The translations under genes were made by a program, and so were the position numbers. From the NCBI GenBank assembly GCA_051744925.1, contig JBNJDM010000005.1, forward strand, positions 1-43,781: DNA of 43,781 nucleotides, written 5' to 3'. The notes under the pieces were generated by a model. That model did no database searches, was not told where the DNA came from, and worked only from the letters and a program-made list of their open reading frames with translations. Position 1 is the stretch's first letter, and every line of letters begins with the position of its first letter. The DNA comes from JACKCP01 sp051744925. GTDB lineage: Bacteria > Desulfobacterota > Desulfobacteria > Desulfobacterales > JACKCP01. Below, in pieces: positions 25,372 to 34,490 of the stretch.

Positions 25372-27108
25372 ATGTTTAGCAAATATTATTCACGCGAACT
25401 TAGAAATTTAAGAAATCTTTCAAAGGAATTTTCACTGGCTCACCCTTCTCTTGCTCCTATGCTTGAAGGGACTTCACAAGATCCGGATGTTGAAAGACTT
25501 CTTGAAGGAACAGCATATATTGCAGGAATGCTCAGAGAAAAAATTGATGATGAATTCCCTGAACTGACTCAATCTCTTTTTGAACTGACTTTTCCCCATT
25601 ATTTGAGGCCTCTTCCTGCGGCAACTATTTTTTCATTTACACCGAAACCTAATCTTATGGAAAAAATAAGTGTAAAGAAAAACAGTAAAATCGAGTCGGT
25701 TAAAATCGATAATGAAAACTGCATATTTTCGACAACAAACGATATAGAAGTTTTCCCTGCTTATATTTCAGATGTTTCTACCGAAAAAAAACCTGGTCAG
25801 GATGTTAAGCTGACAGTAAAAATCAAGCTTAAAAATATAAATCTTTCCGGACTTAATATTAAAAGTTTTAATCTTTTTATAAATGAAGCTTATGATGAAG
25901 CATCAGACATTTTTTTTGCACTTCAGAATCGTCTTAAAAAAGCAGAACTTACAACTGAAAATTCACCCAGCTCCTCTAAATATATTTTAGATCCTGAAAA
26001 AATAAAACCTGGCGGATTTGATGAAAAATCGTCTCTTATCCCCTATCCCGAACAGGCACACAAAGCATACAGAATTTTACAGGAATATTTCATGCTTCCT
26101 GAAAAATTTTTATTTCTGGAAATACAAGATTTTGATGCGTTTTCTAAAAACAACGAAAATAACGAGTTTGAAATAAGTTTTTATATCGAAAAATCAAATA
26201 ATTTTATGCCTGACATAAATAAAAATTCTTTTCTTCTTTTTGCAGTTCCGGGAATTAATCTTTTTCACCATGATGCTGCACCTGTATCTGTGGATCACAA
26301 ACAGAGTGAATACAAAGTAAACCCGTCAGGCTATAAAAACAACAGCTATGAAATTTTTTCAATTGAAAAAGTATCAGGCTATACACAGGAGTCTGCTTCA
26401 AAAAAGGAGTACTACTCTGTATTTGATTCAAAAAAAAATAATGAAAATGCAGGAACATATTCTGTAAAAAGAAGACTCTCATCAGTTACAAATCAGCAGG
26501 AAATTTACATAAGCACAGGTTATGCTTCAACTGATAAAATGCCAGACAAAGAAACTTTATCTATAAGCCTTTTATGCTCCAGCGGAGATAATGCAAAAAT
26601 GCTGCAGACAGGAGATATATGTCTTGACACTTCAACATCTCCTGAACTTTGCACATTCAGAAATATAACACCGCCCACTTCTCCGTTAAGACCTTCGGTA
26701 ACAAGGGATCTATGGAAATATCTGTCACATCTGAGTCTTAATCTTATGAATATAATGGATGAAAATAATCTTAAGGAACTTTTAAGCCTTTACATATTCC
26801 CTGAATCCAGGGATCAGAAAAATGTTAAAAAAACAGAAAAAAAAATAGAGTCGATTTCAGGTCTGAAAAAAGAAAACACAAATATTTTGTATAAAGGATC
26901 AGTCCTGAGGGGCCAAAAAATTATTATATCTGCCAATTCAGGAAATTTTGCATCAAAAGGTGATTTTTATATTTTCGGTTCCGTACTTAATAATTTTTTT
27001 TCAGGATACAGTGCAATAAACTCTTTTACCCAGCTTATTCTGCAGGATGACTTAACAGGAGAAGAATTTATATGGCTTCCGAAGCCAGGCGAAAAACAAG
27101 TTCTTTAA
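25372..27108 (+). CDS. tssF: T6SS baseplate component TssF
   Basis: 578 residues. The N-terminus carries the TssF signature YYSRELRNLRNLSKEFSLAH, followed by DPDVERLLEGTAYIAGMLRE and the FPELTQSLFELTFPHYLRP segment. Late in the protein, RDLWKYLSHLSLNLM is also conserved. It builds the baseplate wedge with TssG, TssE and TssK. Its 3' end overlaps the start of tssG by 37 nt, indicating translational coupling. Confidence 0.95.
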   Translation: MFSKYYSRELRNLRNLSKEFSLAHPSLAPMLEGTSQDPDVERLLEGTAYIAGMLREKIDDEFPELTQSLFELTFPHYLRPLPAATIFSFTPKPNLMEKISVKKNSKIESVKIDNENCIFSTTNDIEVFPAYISDVSTEKKPGQDVKLTVKIKLKNINLSGLNIKSFNLFINEAYDEASDIFFALQNRLKKAELTTENSPSSSKYILDPEKIKPGGFDEKSSLIPYPEQAHKAYRILQEYFMLPEKFLFLEIQDFDAFSKNNENNEFEISFYIEKSNNFMPDINKNSFLLFAVPGINLFHHDAAPVSVDHKQSEYKVNPSGYKNNSYEIFSIEKVSGYTQESASKKEYYSVFDSKKNNENAGTYSVKRRLSSVTNQQEIYISTGYASTDKMPDKETLSISLLCSSGDNAKMLQTGDICLDTSTSPELCTFRNITPPTSPLRPSVTRDLWKYLSHLSLNLMNIMDENNLKELLSLYIFPESRDQKNVKKTEKKIESISGLKKENTNILYKGSVLRGQKIIISANSGNFASKGDFYIFGSVLNNFFSGYSAINSFTQLILQDDLTGEEFIWLPKPGEKQVL

Positions 27109-28076
27109 AAAAAGACCTGGAAGAAAATCCCGGATCTTTTTCTTTTATTCAGGCTGTAAGAATTTTAAAATTTACAGCTTACGGCAGTCCCTTGCTGTCT
27201 GAATTTGTTAAAGAATACTTAAGAGTTACACCTTATCTGTCTCTGGGATTTCCCGGAAGTGATGTTGTTAAAATAGATATCCCTGAAGACAATGATGAGA
27301 AATTTAAAATTATTGCTTCATTTCTCGGACTTTACGGCCCGTCTTCTCCTTTGCCTACATATTATACAGAAGAGCTCATTGATGAAAGATCCGAAGGCGG
27401 ATCAGTTAAAAAAGATTTTATAGATATTATTAATTCCCCTTTTTTTGAGCTTTATTATCAGACTGTTGCAAAATACAATCTTTTATTAAAGCTTGAAGAT
27501 GAACAGGATAAAAATTACAAGAAAAGGCTTTATTCTTTAATCGGGCTTGGTTCAAAAGGATTTACAGACGGTGTTGTTCAAAAAGATAAACTTTTGAAAT
27601 ATACCGGTCTTTTAACTACTTCACCAAGATCAGCCATGGGTCTTAAAACACTTTTATCTGATTATTTTGACATAAAAGATATTTCAATAAATGAATTTGT
27701 TGAAAGAAAAGTTAATATCCCACAAGAGCAAAAAGCTATACTCGGCAAAAAAAATAACTCCCTTGGAAATAACTGCCATATTGGTTCCTGCATTACCGAC
27801 TATTCAGGCAAATATGCAGTAACAGCATCAAATCTGAGTGAAAAAAGTTTTCATGAATTTATACCTTCAGGAAAGAAATTCAGTGAAATCAAAGATGTAA
27901 TCAAATTTTACTCAGATCAGCCTCTTGAAGCTGAATTAAGGCTGGAACCTGAACAAAATGAAATAAAAAAGCCTTGCCTCGGAGGAACCAGATGGAGTGA
28001 GCTTGGATACAATACATGGTTATTTTCAGACAATTATGTGCCTGAAAATAACAGAGTCAAATTCAGTGCGGAATAA
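27072..28076 (+). CDS. tssG: T6SS baseplate component TssG
   Basis: 334 residues, normal for TssG. Typical parts are the N-terminal PGSFSFIQAVRIL, the FLGLYGPSSPLPTYYTEEL motif, FIDIINSPFFELYYQ and the C-terminal LGGTRWSELGYNTWL. It forms the wedge with TssF. The start at ATG 27072 lies within the last codons of tssF. A 150-nt gap before tssH contains a possible separate promoter. Confidence 0.95.
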   Translation: MASEARRKTSSLKKDLEENPGSFSFIQAVRILKFTAYGSPLLSEFVKEYLRVTPYLSLGFPGSDVVKIDIPEDNDEKFKIIASFLGLYGPSSPLPTYYTEELIDERSEGGSVKKDFIDIINSPFFELYYQTVAKYNLLLKLEDEQDKNYKKRLYSLIGLGSKGFTDGVVQKDKLLKYTGLLTTSPRSAMGLKTLLSDYFDIKDISINEFVERKVNIPQEQKAILGKKNNSLGNNCHIGSCITDYSGKYAVTASNLSEKSFHEFIPSGKKFSEIKDVIKFYSDQPLEAELRLEPEQNEIKKPCLGGTRWSELGYNTWLFSDNYVPENNRVKFSAE

Positions 28077-28113
28077 ATACCTGAACCTATGTTGAGCGTT
28101 TCATATTTTAAGT

Positions 28114-28145
28114 TTGACATTTAAAAATAGCCTTAAAATTAGAAT
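28114..28145 (+). promoter_or_regulatory. possible extra promoter upstream of tssH
   Basis: A perfect -35 box TTGACA (28114-28119) is followed by TAGAAT (28140-28145, 5/6 match to the -10 box), but the spacer is 20 nt, longer than optimal. TAAAAT at 28134-28139 would give only 14 nt. The 150-nt gap in an otherwise tight operon makes an internal promoter plausible but unproven. Confidence 0.3.
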
Positions 28146-28161
28146 GCTCGGTCTGGAAAGT

Positions 28162-28178
28162 TGTGAGATATGATCACA
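28162..28178 (+). promoter_or_regulatory. interrupted palindrome TGTGA-N7-TCACA upstream of tssH
   Basis: TGTGA (28162-28166) and TCACA (28174-28178) form a symmetric site. CRP/FNR-family operators have TGTGA-N6-TCACA, and the spacer here is 7, so it is not a consensus site. It would lie just downstream of the possible promoter, where a bound regulator would block transcription. It could equally be a short RNA hairpin. Confidence 0.25.
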
Positions 28179-28226
28179 CGGTATCCTGAGAACTGAAATA
28201 TAACGTTTAAAAAACAGGAGAAAATA

Positions 28227-30836
28227 ATGTCCCATGATTTAAAGTCTCTTTTATCAAAACTAAGTAAGCAGGCAGAGTCATACCTCCACAATGCCGCAGG
28301 ACTATGTGTTTCAAGATCCAATTATGAAATAGGCTCTGAACACTTTTTTTTAAAAGCCTCAGAAGATACGTCCGGTGAAATACAAACAATTTTACACTAC
28401 TTTGATATTGATCCCGGGCAGATACTCGGGGAATTAAGCCGTACTCTTGAAGACTTTAAAACCGGAAATACAGGAAAACCTGTTTTCTCTCCTCTTTTAA
28501 CAGATCTGTTTGAAAAAGCATGGATGTGCTCATCAATTGATCTTGGTTTAAACCATATAACTTCCGGAGCAGTTTTTTATACATTTCTGCTTAAACCTTC
28601 AGCATTTGGATCAGGCGGTTATATAGAAACCTTAAAAAAAATAAACACAGAAACTCTTCAAAAAGATTTTTATAAAATCCTTAAAGATTCAAAAGAAAGA
28701 AAAAGTTTATCTAAATCCCAAACCTATGAAAAACAACCTGTTTCAGGTGAAGATGGTTTTCTGGAAGCCTATTGTGAAGATTTTACAAAAAAAGCTGAAC
28801 AGGGAAAAATTGATCCTGTCTTCGGCCGTGAAGACGAGATCAACCAGATTGTTGATGTACTTGCCAGAAGAAGAAAAAACAATCCTATTCTTGTTGGAGA
28901 ACCGGGTGTTGGTAAAACTGCTGTTATTGAAGGCCTGGCTCTAAGAATCACAGAAAAGGATGTTCCTGAAATGCTTTACGGAGTAAGACTTTTAGGTCTT
29001 GATATGGGAGCTCTTGAAGCTGGCGCCGGAATGAAGGGAGAATTTGAAAACAGATTAAAAGGCGTACTTGACGAACTTAAAGGCTCACAGCAGCCTGCTA
29101 TTTTGTTCATTGACGAAGCACACACTCTTATCGGAGCAGGAGGTTCAGCCGGAACATCAGATGCTGCAAATCTTTTGAAACCTGCACTTGCAAGAGGAGA
29201 AATAAAGGCCTGTGCAGCTACAACATGGAGTGAATATAAAAAATATTTTGAAAAAGATCCTGCTCTTGAAAGAAGATTTCAGCTCATAAAACTTAATGAA
29301 CCTGATGTTGATAATACTGTTCTTATACTCAGAGGCCTGAAACCAGGATATGAAAAAAGCCATAATGTCATTGTCAGAGATGATGCTGTAGTATCTGCTG
29401 CTGAAATGGCTGACAGGTATATAACAGCAAGATTTCTTCCCGACAAGGCGATAGATCTGCTTGATACTGCATGCGCAAGGGTTAAAATTAATCTTTCCTC
29501 AAGACCTCATGTACTTACTAAACTTGAAAAGGAAATAGCTGCAGCTGAACGTGAAAAACAGGGTATTGAACGTGATGTCAGAAACGGGCTCGATACTGAT
29601 GATGAAAGATACCAGGAGATTATAATAAAAATTGAAGAAAACAATAAACAATACAGCAAAATACATGAAAAATGGACAAAAGAAAAAGAACTTGCTTTTG
29701 AAATAATAGAAATCAGACAAAAATTTATAAATGAAAACAATGATGCTGATATAAAAAATAAATTAAAAGAAAAAATCCGGTCTCTTTATGATTTTCAGGA
29801 TAATAATCCTTTAATTAAAGTAGAAGTCGATCCTGATGTTGTATCAAAAGTTGTTTCAGACTGGACAGGAATCCCCCTTGGTAAACTAAAAAGGGATGAG
29901 GCTGAAACAGTTCTTAATATGGATAAGCTTTTAAAAGATCGGGTAAAAGGACAAAACCAGGGACTTGAACTAATCTCAAAAGTTATTAAATCTGCAAAAT
30001 CCGGTATTAAAGACCCTGTACAGCCCATGGGTATATTTCTCCTTGCAGGCCCAAGTGGAGTAGGTAAAACAGAAACCGGGCTTGCTGTGGCAGATCTTCT
30101 TTTCGGCGGAGAAAACAATATTATTACAATTAATATGAGTGAATTTCAGGAAAGACATTCCACAAGCCGTCTTATAGGTTCTCCTCCGGGATATGTAGGA
30201 TACGGTGAAGGCGGAATGCTTACTGAAGCAGTAAGACAAAATCCCTATTCTGTAGTTCTTCTTGATGAGGTTGAAAAGGCACATCCTGATGTACTTAATC
30301 TTTTTTATCAGGTTTTTGACAAAGGGGTTTTAACAGACGGTGAAGGAAAAGAGATAAATTTTTCAAATACTGTAATTATTCTTACCTCAAACCTTGGTAC
30401 AGATATAATTACTGAAATGACAGGTGAACAGGAACAGCCTGAAATTGAAGTTGTAACAGAGACTGTAAGACCGATACTTTCAAAACATTTCAAGCCTGCC
30501 CTGCTGGCCAGAATGACTGTTGTTCCATACTTCAGGCTTAACAGTGACGCTGTTGCAAATATAGTCAGACTCAAAATTTTAAAACTTAAAAACAATCTTT
30601 ATAAAAATACAAAAATGGAACTTGAGTTCAGCCAGAATGTAATAGATCAGATTACCGCTAGATGCACAGAAGTTGAAACCGGCGCAAGAAATATAGACTT
30701 TATTCTGCAAAGCAAAATCCTGCCTGAAATTTCTGAACAGGTTCTTGTCTCTTTGAGTAAAGAAGGCTTTCCGGAAAAAGTAAAGATTGAAACAGATGAT
30801 GAGGGCAATTTTAATATACTTTTTTCTGAAACCTGA
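28227..30836 (+). CDS. tssH: T6SS sheath-disassembly ATPase TssH (ClpV)
   Basis: 869 residues with an N-domain that binds TssC and two AAA+ modules. Walker A motifs GEPGVGKT (about 225-232) and GPSGVGKT (about 608-615) and their Walker B partners (ILFIDEAH, VVLLDEVEKAH) are intact. The ClpB/ClpV middle coiled coil lies around 430-530. It uses ATP to unfold contracted TssBC sheath so subunits can be reused. It is called ClpV rather than ClpB because of its length, divergent N-domain and T6SS context. An AGGAG ribosome site precedes ATG 28227. Confidence 0.96.
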   Translation: MSHDLKSLLSKLSKQAESYLHNAAGLCVSRSNYEIGSEHFFLKASEDTSGEIQTILHYFDIDPGQILGELSRTLEDFKTGNTGKPVFSPLLTDLFEKAWMCSSIDLGLNHITSGAVFYTFLLKPSAFGSGGYIETLKKINTETLQKDFYKILKDSKERKSLSKSQTYEKQPVSGEDGFLEAYCEDFTKKAEQGKIDPVFGREDEINQIVDVLARRRKNNPILVGEPGVGKTAVIEGLALRITEKDVPEMLYGVRLLGLDMGALEAGAGMKGEFENRLKGVLDELKGSQQPAILFIDEAHTLIGAGGSAGTSDAANLLKPALARGEIKACAATTWSEYKKYFEKDPALERRFQLIKLNEPDVDNTVLILRGLKPGYEKSHNVIVRDDAVVSAAEMADRYITARFLPDKAIDLLDTACARVKINLSSRPHVLTKLEKEIAAAEREKQGIERDVRNGLDTDDERYQEIIIKIEENNKQYSKIHEKWTKEKELAFEIIEIRQKFINENNDADIKNKLKEKIRSLYDFQDNNPLIKVEVDPDVVSKVVSDWTGIPLGKLKRDEAETVLNMDKLLKDRVKGQNQGLELISKVIKSAKSGIKDPVQPMGIFLLAGPSGVGKTETGLAVADLLFGGENNIITINMSEFQERHSTSRLIGSPPGYVGYGEGGMLTEAVRQNPYSVVLLDEVEKAHPDVLNLFYQVFDKGVLTDGEGKEINFSNTVIILTSNLGTDIITEMTGEQEQPEIEVVTETVRPILSKHFKPALLARMTVVPYFRLNSDAVANIVRLKILKLKNNLYKNTKMELEFSQNVIDQITARCTEVETGARNIDFILQSKILPEISEQVLVSLSKEGFPEKVKIETDDEGNFNILFSET

Positions 30837-30865
30837 TTTTAGTTTGAAAAACGGAGCATATATCT

Positions 30866-31642
30866 ATGGGAAAAAATATTTGGATTACAATGGTAGATGA
30901 AGACAATGATCAAGCAGGATTAATATATTCAAAATTAAGCGAATACGGTCTTAATGTTCAGGGAAGCATTTTTCAGGATAATATTGAAAAAATGGAGTGG
31001 GCTCTTGGCCTTGATAAAATAAAAAAATCAGATTTGTGGATTATCTGCGGATCTAAAAAAACAATTTCAAAAGAAAGTGTTATGTTTGGTCTTTCTGCAT
31101 CAGCCATTGCTGTAAAAGCAGCTAAAGGCGATAATTTTCCTGTAATGATAGTTTCTGAAGATGAAATAACAGATAATGAACTTCCACTTCCTCTTAAAAA
31201 TGCTGTTGTAATATCAGCTGCAAATTCATCTTTTCAGGCTAAAGCTGCAGCTAAGGCAAATCTTCCTGTTAAAAAAACAACAAAAGAGTACAGAATAAAC
31301 CTTATCCCGATTATAGGATCAGGACTCTGGGCTGAAGCAGGACCTTCTGAAAATTCATGGAACGGTATTCTTACAGGAGTTTCTGATTCCGGATCAGTAG
31401 ATGCCCTTGGAATAGGGGAAAAATCGGTAATACCTGAAAAATCGGTTCTTGAATATCCTGTTCGGGATATGAAAATTGAATTAAACAATAAAGAATTTAC
31501 TGCATGGGGAGCAAATAATATTATTACTAAAGAAGAGTCTGCATTCTTTAGAATCAAAGGTGCTCCGTCATCACTAATTTTTGGAAGTTTTAATGATGAT
31601 AACAATCCAATGGTTTATATTATAGATCTTTATAAAAAATGA
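30866..31642 (+). CDS. unknown protein in the T6SS operon, N-terminal Rossmann/TIR-like domain
   Basis: I do not recognise a named family. The 258-residue product has no signal peptide or TM helix. Its first ~125 residues alternate strands and helices: IWITMVDEDNDQAGLIYSKL, then KKSDLWIICGSKKTI, then NFPVMIVSEDE. The order resembles a TIR or receiver-like flavodoxin fold, with an acidic DEDND loop after strand 1. The C-terminal ~120 residues (from about INLIPIIGSGLW) look beta-rich. The gene sits 29 nt after tssH and 82 nt before vgrG, in the core of the cluster, so a T6SS role such as regulation or spike loading is inferred from position. TIR-like NADase activity is not established and the usual catalytic glutamate is not evident. 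Confidence 0.7.
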   Translation: MGKNIWITMVDEDNDQAGLIYSKLSEYGLNVQGSIFQDNIEKMEWALGLDKIKKSDLWIICGSKKTISKESVMFGLSASAIAVKAAKGDNFPVMIVSEDEITDNELPLPLKNAVVISAANSSFQAKAAAKANLPVKKTTKEYRINLIPIIGSGLWAEAGPSENSWNGILTGVSDSGSVDALGIGEKSVIPEKSVLEYPVRDMKIELNNKEFTAWGANNIITKEESAFFRIKGAPSSLIFGSFNDDNNPMVYIIDLYKK

Positions 31643-31724
31643 ACCTGAATACTTTAATTATTAAAGGCCGGGAAATTGTATATTTATTCTCAAAAGAACA
31701 GACAAAAATGTTCAGGAAAACAAA

Positions 31725-34481
31725 ATGACTGACAATAATAAAAAATTCTCTTTTGTTTCAAGCTCAATGCCCGGAGACACATTCGGCGTAGTCAGGTTCA
31801 GAGGAAATGAAGGACTTTCCAGAATATACAGATTTGAAATTGAGCTTATTTCCAAAGATAATGAACCGGATCTAAACGAGCTTATTCAGAATCCTGCAAA
31901 ATTTACTATTCTTCGTGAAGACGGTAATATAAGCTTCAGCGGAATTCTTTGTGAATTTGAACAGATGCATCAGGTGGGAGAGTACTCATTTTATAAAACT
32001 GTGCTTGTTCCAAGATTATGGTGGCTTAGCAGAACAATGCATAATCAGGTTTTTATTAAGAAAAATCTGAAAGAGATTATCGAATCTGTATTAAAACACG
32101 GCGGACTTGACGAAAACAGTTTTGAATTAAAATTTGACCAGGATAACAAATTATACTCTTCAATCGATTATGTATGTCAGTATAATGAGACTCATCTCAA
32201 CTTTCTCGAGAGATGGCTTGAAAACAAAGGATTATACTACTACTTTGAACAGACTGGACAGGGAGAAAAACTTATAATAACTGACTCAAAAATTTATCAT
32301 TCATTCTCAGATGAAGGTAGAGAGATGATATATTCTCCTCCTTCTGGTCTTGATGATTATTCAAGAGAAGAGGTTATAAAAAGTTTTTCATGCAGGCAGC
32401 AGCTTATACCCGGCAAAGTAGTATTAAAAGATTACAACTATGAAAAACCTTCTCTTAATATAGAAGCTTCTGCAGAAACCAAAAGTGAAGGAAAAGGCGA
32501 AGTTTATCTTTACGGTGAAAATTTTAAAACTCCTGAAGAAGGTAAAATCCTTGCTGAAATAAGAGCTGAAGAACTTAAATGCAGGGAAAAAACATATCAC
32601 GGAGAAAGCACCATTCCCTATATTAAACCCGGCTTCAAATTCAATCTTAACAATCATTACAGAAACTCTTTTAATAAAATTTACCTTACAACCGAAGCTT
32701 TTCATGAAGGCAGCCAGGCCTCATTTATGCTTTCAGGACTTTCTTCCGGGCTGTCTGAACTTGAAAAAAGCCAGTTTTATCTAAATACTTTTACAGCTAT
32801 TGAAAATAATGATGATATTCAGTTCAGGCCTGAAAGAAAAACAAATAAGCCTAAATTCAGCTCAACACTGAATGCAAAAATTGATGCATCAGGTTCAGGA
32901 GAATATGCTGAACTTGATGAATACGGCAGATATAAAGTAATTCTTCCTTTTGATATTACTTGCAGGGAAGGCGGGAAAGCTTCTGCCTGGATAAGAATGA
33001 TGCAGCCGTATGCTGGAGCAAACCAGGGAATGCACTTTCCCCTTCATAAAGGAACAGAAGTTCTCCTTAATTTTATTGACGGAGATCCTGACAGACCTGT
33101 AATTGCTGGCGCAATACCTAATACTGACACAAAAAGCCCTGTAAGCGGAGCAAACCAGACAAAATCGATTATAAAAACAGGAAGAGGTCTAAATGAAAGC
33201 AATGATTCCCAATCAGAATTCTTTTCCTATTATAAAGATAATTTTATTGAGTTTGACGACAAAGACAACAATGAAACAATTAGAATCCATTCCGGTAATA
33301 ATCTGTGGCTGGAATCATCCGGGTCAGCAATTTATGATACAGGCGGCCCGCAACAAAAAGATGAAGTCCCTGAAGATCTTCAGCCTCTCTGGGAAAAATT
33401 TTATGGAGACGATCCTGATTTTAATCCTGAGGGTTTTTTTGATTATAATAAAAACAGTTCTGAATTAGATTCTTTTAAAGAAAATGTCAGAAAAGGAACC
33501 GTTCAAATTTCAAAAGGCGACACCTTCAATACCCAGGATGGTAATATATATGATTTCGGCGGTTACTGGAATTATAATTTAGGAAACAGTTATGAAGAAA
33601 ACCACATGGTTCAGAAATACAATGGCAGTAATCAACCTGATAAATTAGTGAACGATATTGATTATGAAGATGAAGCAGAAGACATAAATGAAGGCGAACT
33701 TAATATAAGATTCCCTCAGGACAAGGCTAACAGAGGAGGTCCTAAATATAGCAAAATAGAACATCTGGATGAATACGGCAGCAATGTATGGGTTACCAAA
33801 AACATTAAAGGCGCTTCATACGAGTACTCAGCAGAATCTCCCTCAGTAGAGGTGAATTACAAGTGCGATAAATATGAATATAAGTATGGCGGAAGAACAG
33901 AAGAATATAAATTTACAGGAGACGGCGGGAAACTGTATGAAATGACTAGTGAAGCCGGAGATACTGAAGAATATATTTATGACCGTGAGTCACATAACAT
34001 GTCTGCATATACATCAAAGTCCTTCGACGGAGGTGAAAAATCGGGTTTTGAATTTGTAAGGTGCGCACAGTCGACTGCCGCTATTAGTCTCGGTGCTGTT
34101 GCAGCATTTTCACTTTCAGCAGATGCGACTGCAAAACTTGATATTTCATTCAGTACTTCATTGAATATTGATGTAACATTTTCTGCAGATATAGATATTA
34201 AAACAGGAGTCGGACTTGCTTTGAATCTCGATCTGAGAACAGGAGGAGCTTTTGAACTTGATGAAAGCGGTAAACTCGAATTTAACGGCATTGGCTTCAA
34301 AGCAAGAAAGCAGGCAAAAATTAAGGCGGAAAAAGCTACAGTTAAAGCTGAAAAACTGAATGCAAGACTCGACGCCATGGATGTTGAGCTGAAAAAGCCT
34401 AAAATTGTTGTTAACAAAACAAATATCTCTCTTGTAAAAATGAGCTTAAGCGTAAAAAACAGTTTACATATACAATTTTAA
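31725..34481 (+). CDS. vgrG: T6SS spike protein VgrG (TssI) with long C-terminal extension
   Basis: 918 residues, longer than the ~600-700 of a bare VgrG. The gp27-like hub is at about 10-345, and includes RIYRFEIELIS and NETHLNFLERWLENKGLYYYF. The gp5 OB-fold is at about 385-465 (DEYGRYKVILPFD, ASAWIRMMQPYAGANQGMHF, HKGTEVLLNFIDGDPDRPVI). A beta-strand region with RIHSGNNLWLESSG follows. After an acidic, Gly/Tyr-rich stretch (about 540-770), the last ~140 residues are strictly alternating beta sequence (SLGAVAAFSLSADATAKLDI and LDLRTGGAFELDESGKLEF), probably a beta-helix. No known toxin motif is visible. It starts the spike/cargo part of the operon. Confidence 0.94.
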   Translation: MTDNNKKFSFVSSSMPGDTFGVVRFRGNEGLSRIYRFEIELISKDNEPDLNELIQNPAKFTILREDGNISFSGILCEFEQMHQVGEYSFYKTVLVPRLWWLSRTMHNQVFIKKNLKEIIESVLKHGGLDENSFELKFDQDNKLYSSIDYVCQYNETHLNFLERWLENKGLYYYFEQTGQGEKLIITDSKIYHSFSDEGREMIYSPPSGLDDYSREEVIKSFSCRQQLIPGKVVLKDYNYEKPSLNIEASAETKSEGKGEVYLYGENFKTPEEGKILAEIRAEELKCREKTYHGESTIPYIKPGFKFNLNNHYRNSFNKIYLTTEAFHEGSQASFMLSGLSSGLSELEKSQFYLNTFTAIENNDDIQFRPERKTNKPKFSSTLNAKIDASGSGEYAELDEYGRYKVILPFDITCREGGKASAWIRMMQPYAGANQGMHFPLHKGTEVLLNFIDGDPDRPVIAGAIPNTDTKSPVSGANQTKSIIKTGRGLNESNDSQSEFFSYYKDNFIEFDDKDNNETIRIHSGNNLWLESSGSAIYDTGGPQQKDEVPEDLQPLWEKFYGDDPDFNPEGFFDYNKNSSELDSFKENVRKGTVQISKGDTFNTQDGNIYDFGGYWNYNLGNSYEENHMVQKYNGSNQPDKLVNDIDYEDEAEDINEGELNIRFPQDKANRGGPKYSKIEHLDEYGSNVWVTKNIKGASYEYSAESPSVEVNYKCDKYEYKYGGRTEEYKFTGDGGKLYEMTSEAGDTEEYIYDRESHNMSAYTSKSFDGGEKSGFEFVRCAQSTAAISLGAVAAFSLSADATAKLDISFSTSLNIDVTFSADIDIKTGVGLALNLDLRTGGAFELDESGKLEFNGIGFKARKQAKIKAEKATVKAEKLNARLDAMDVELKKPKIVVNKTNISLVKMSLSVKNSLHIQF

Positions 34482-34490
34482 AGAATCTAA

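Noticed and set aside
28227..30836. Calling the AAA+ ATPase ClpB instead of ClpV
   Set aside because: Its place inside the T6SS operon right after tssG and its divergent N-domain argue for ClpV, although the motor motifs are shared by both.
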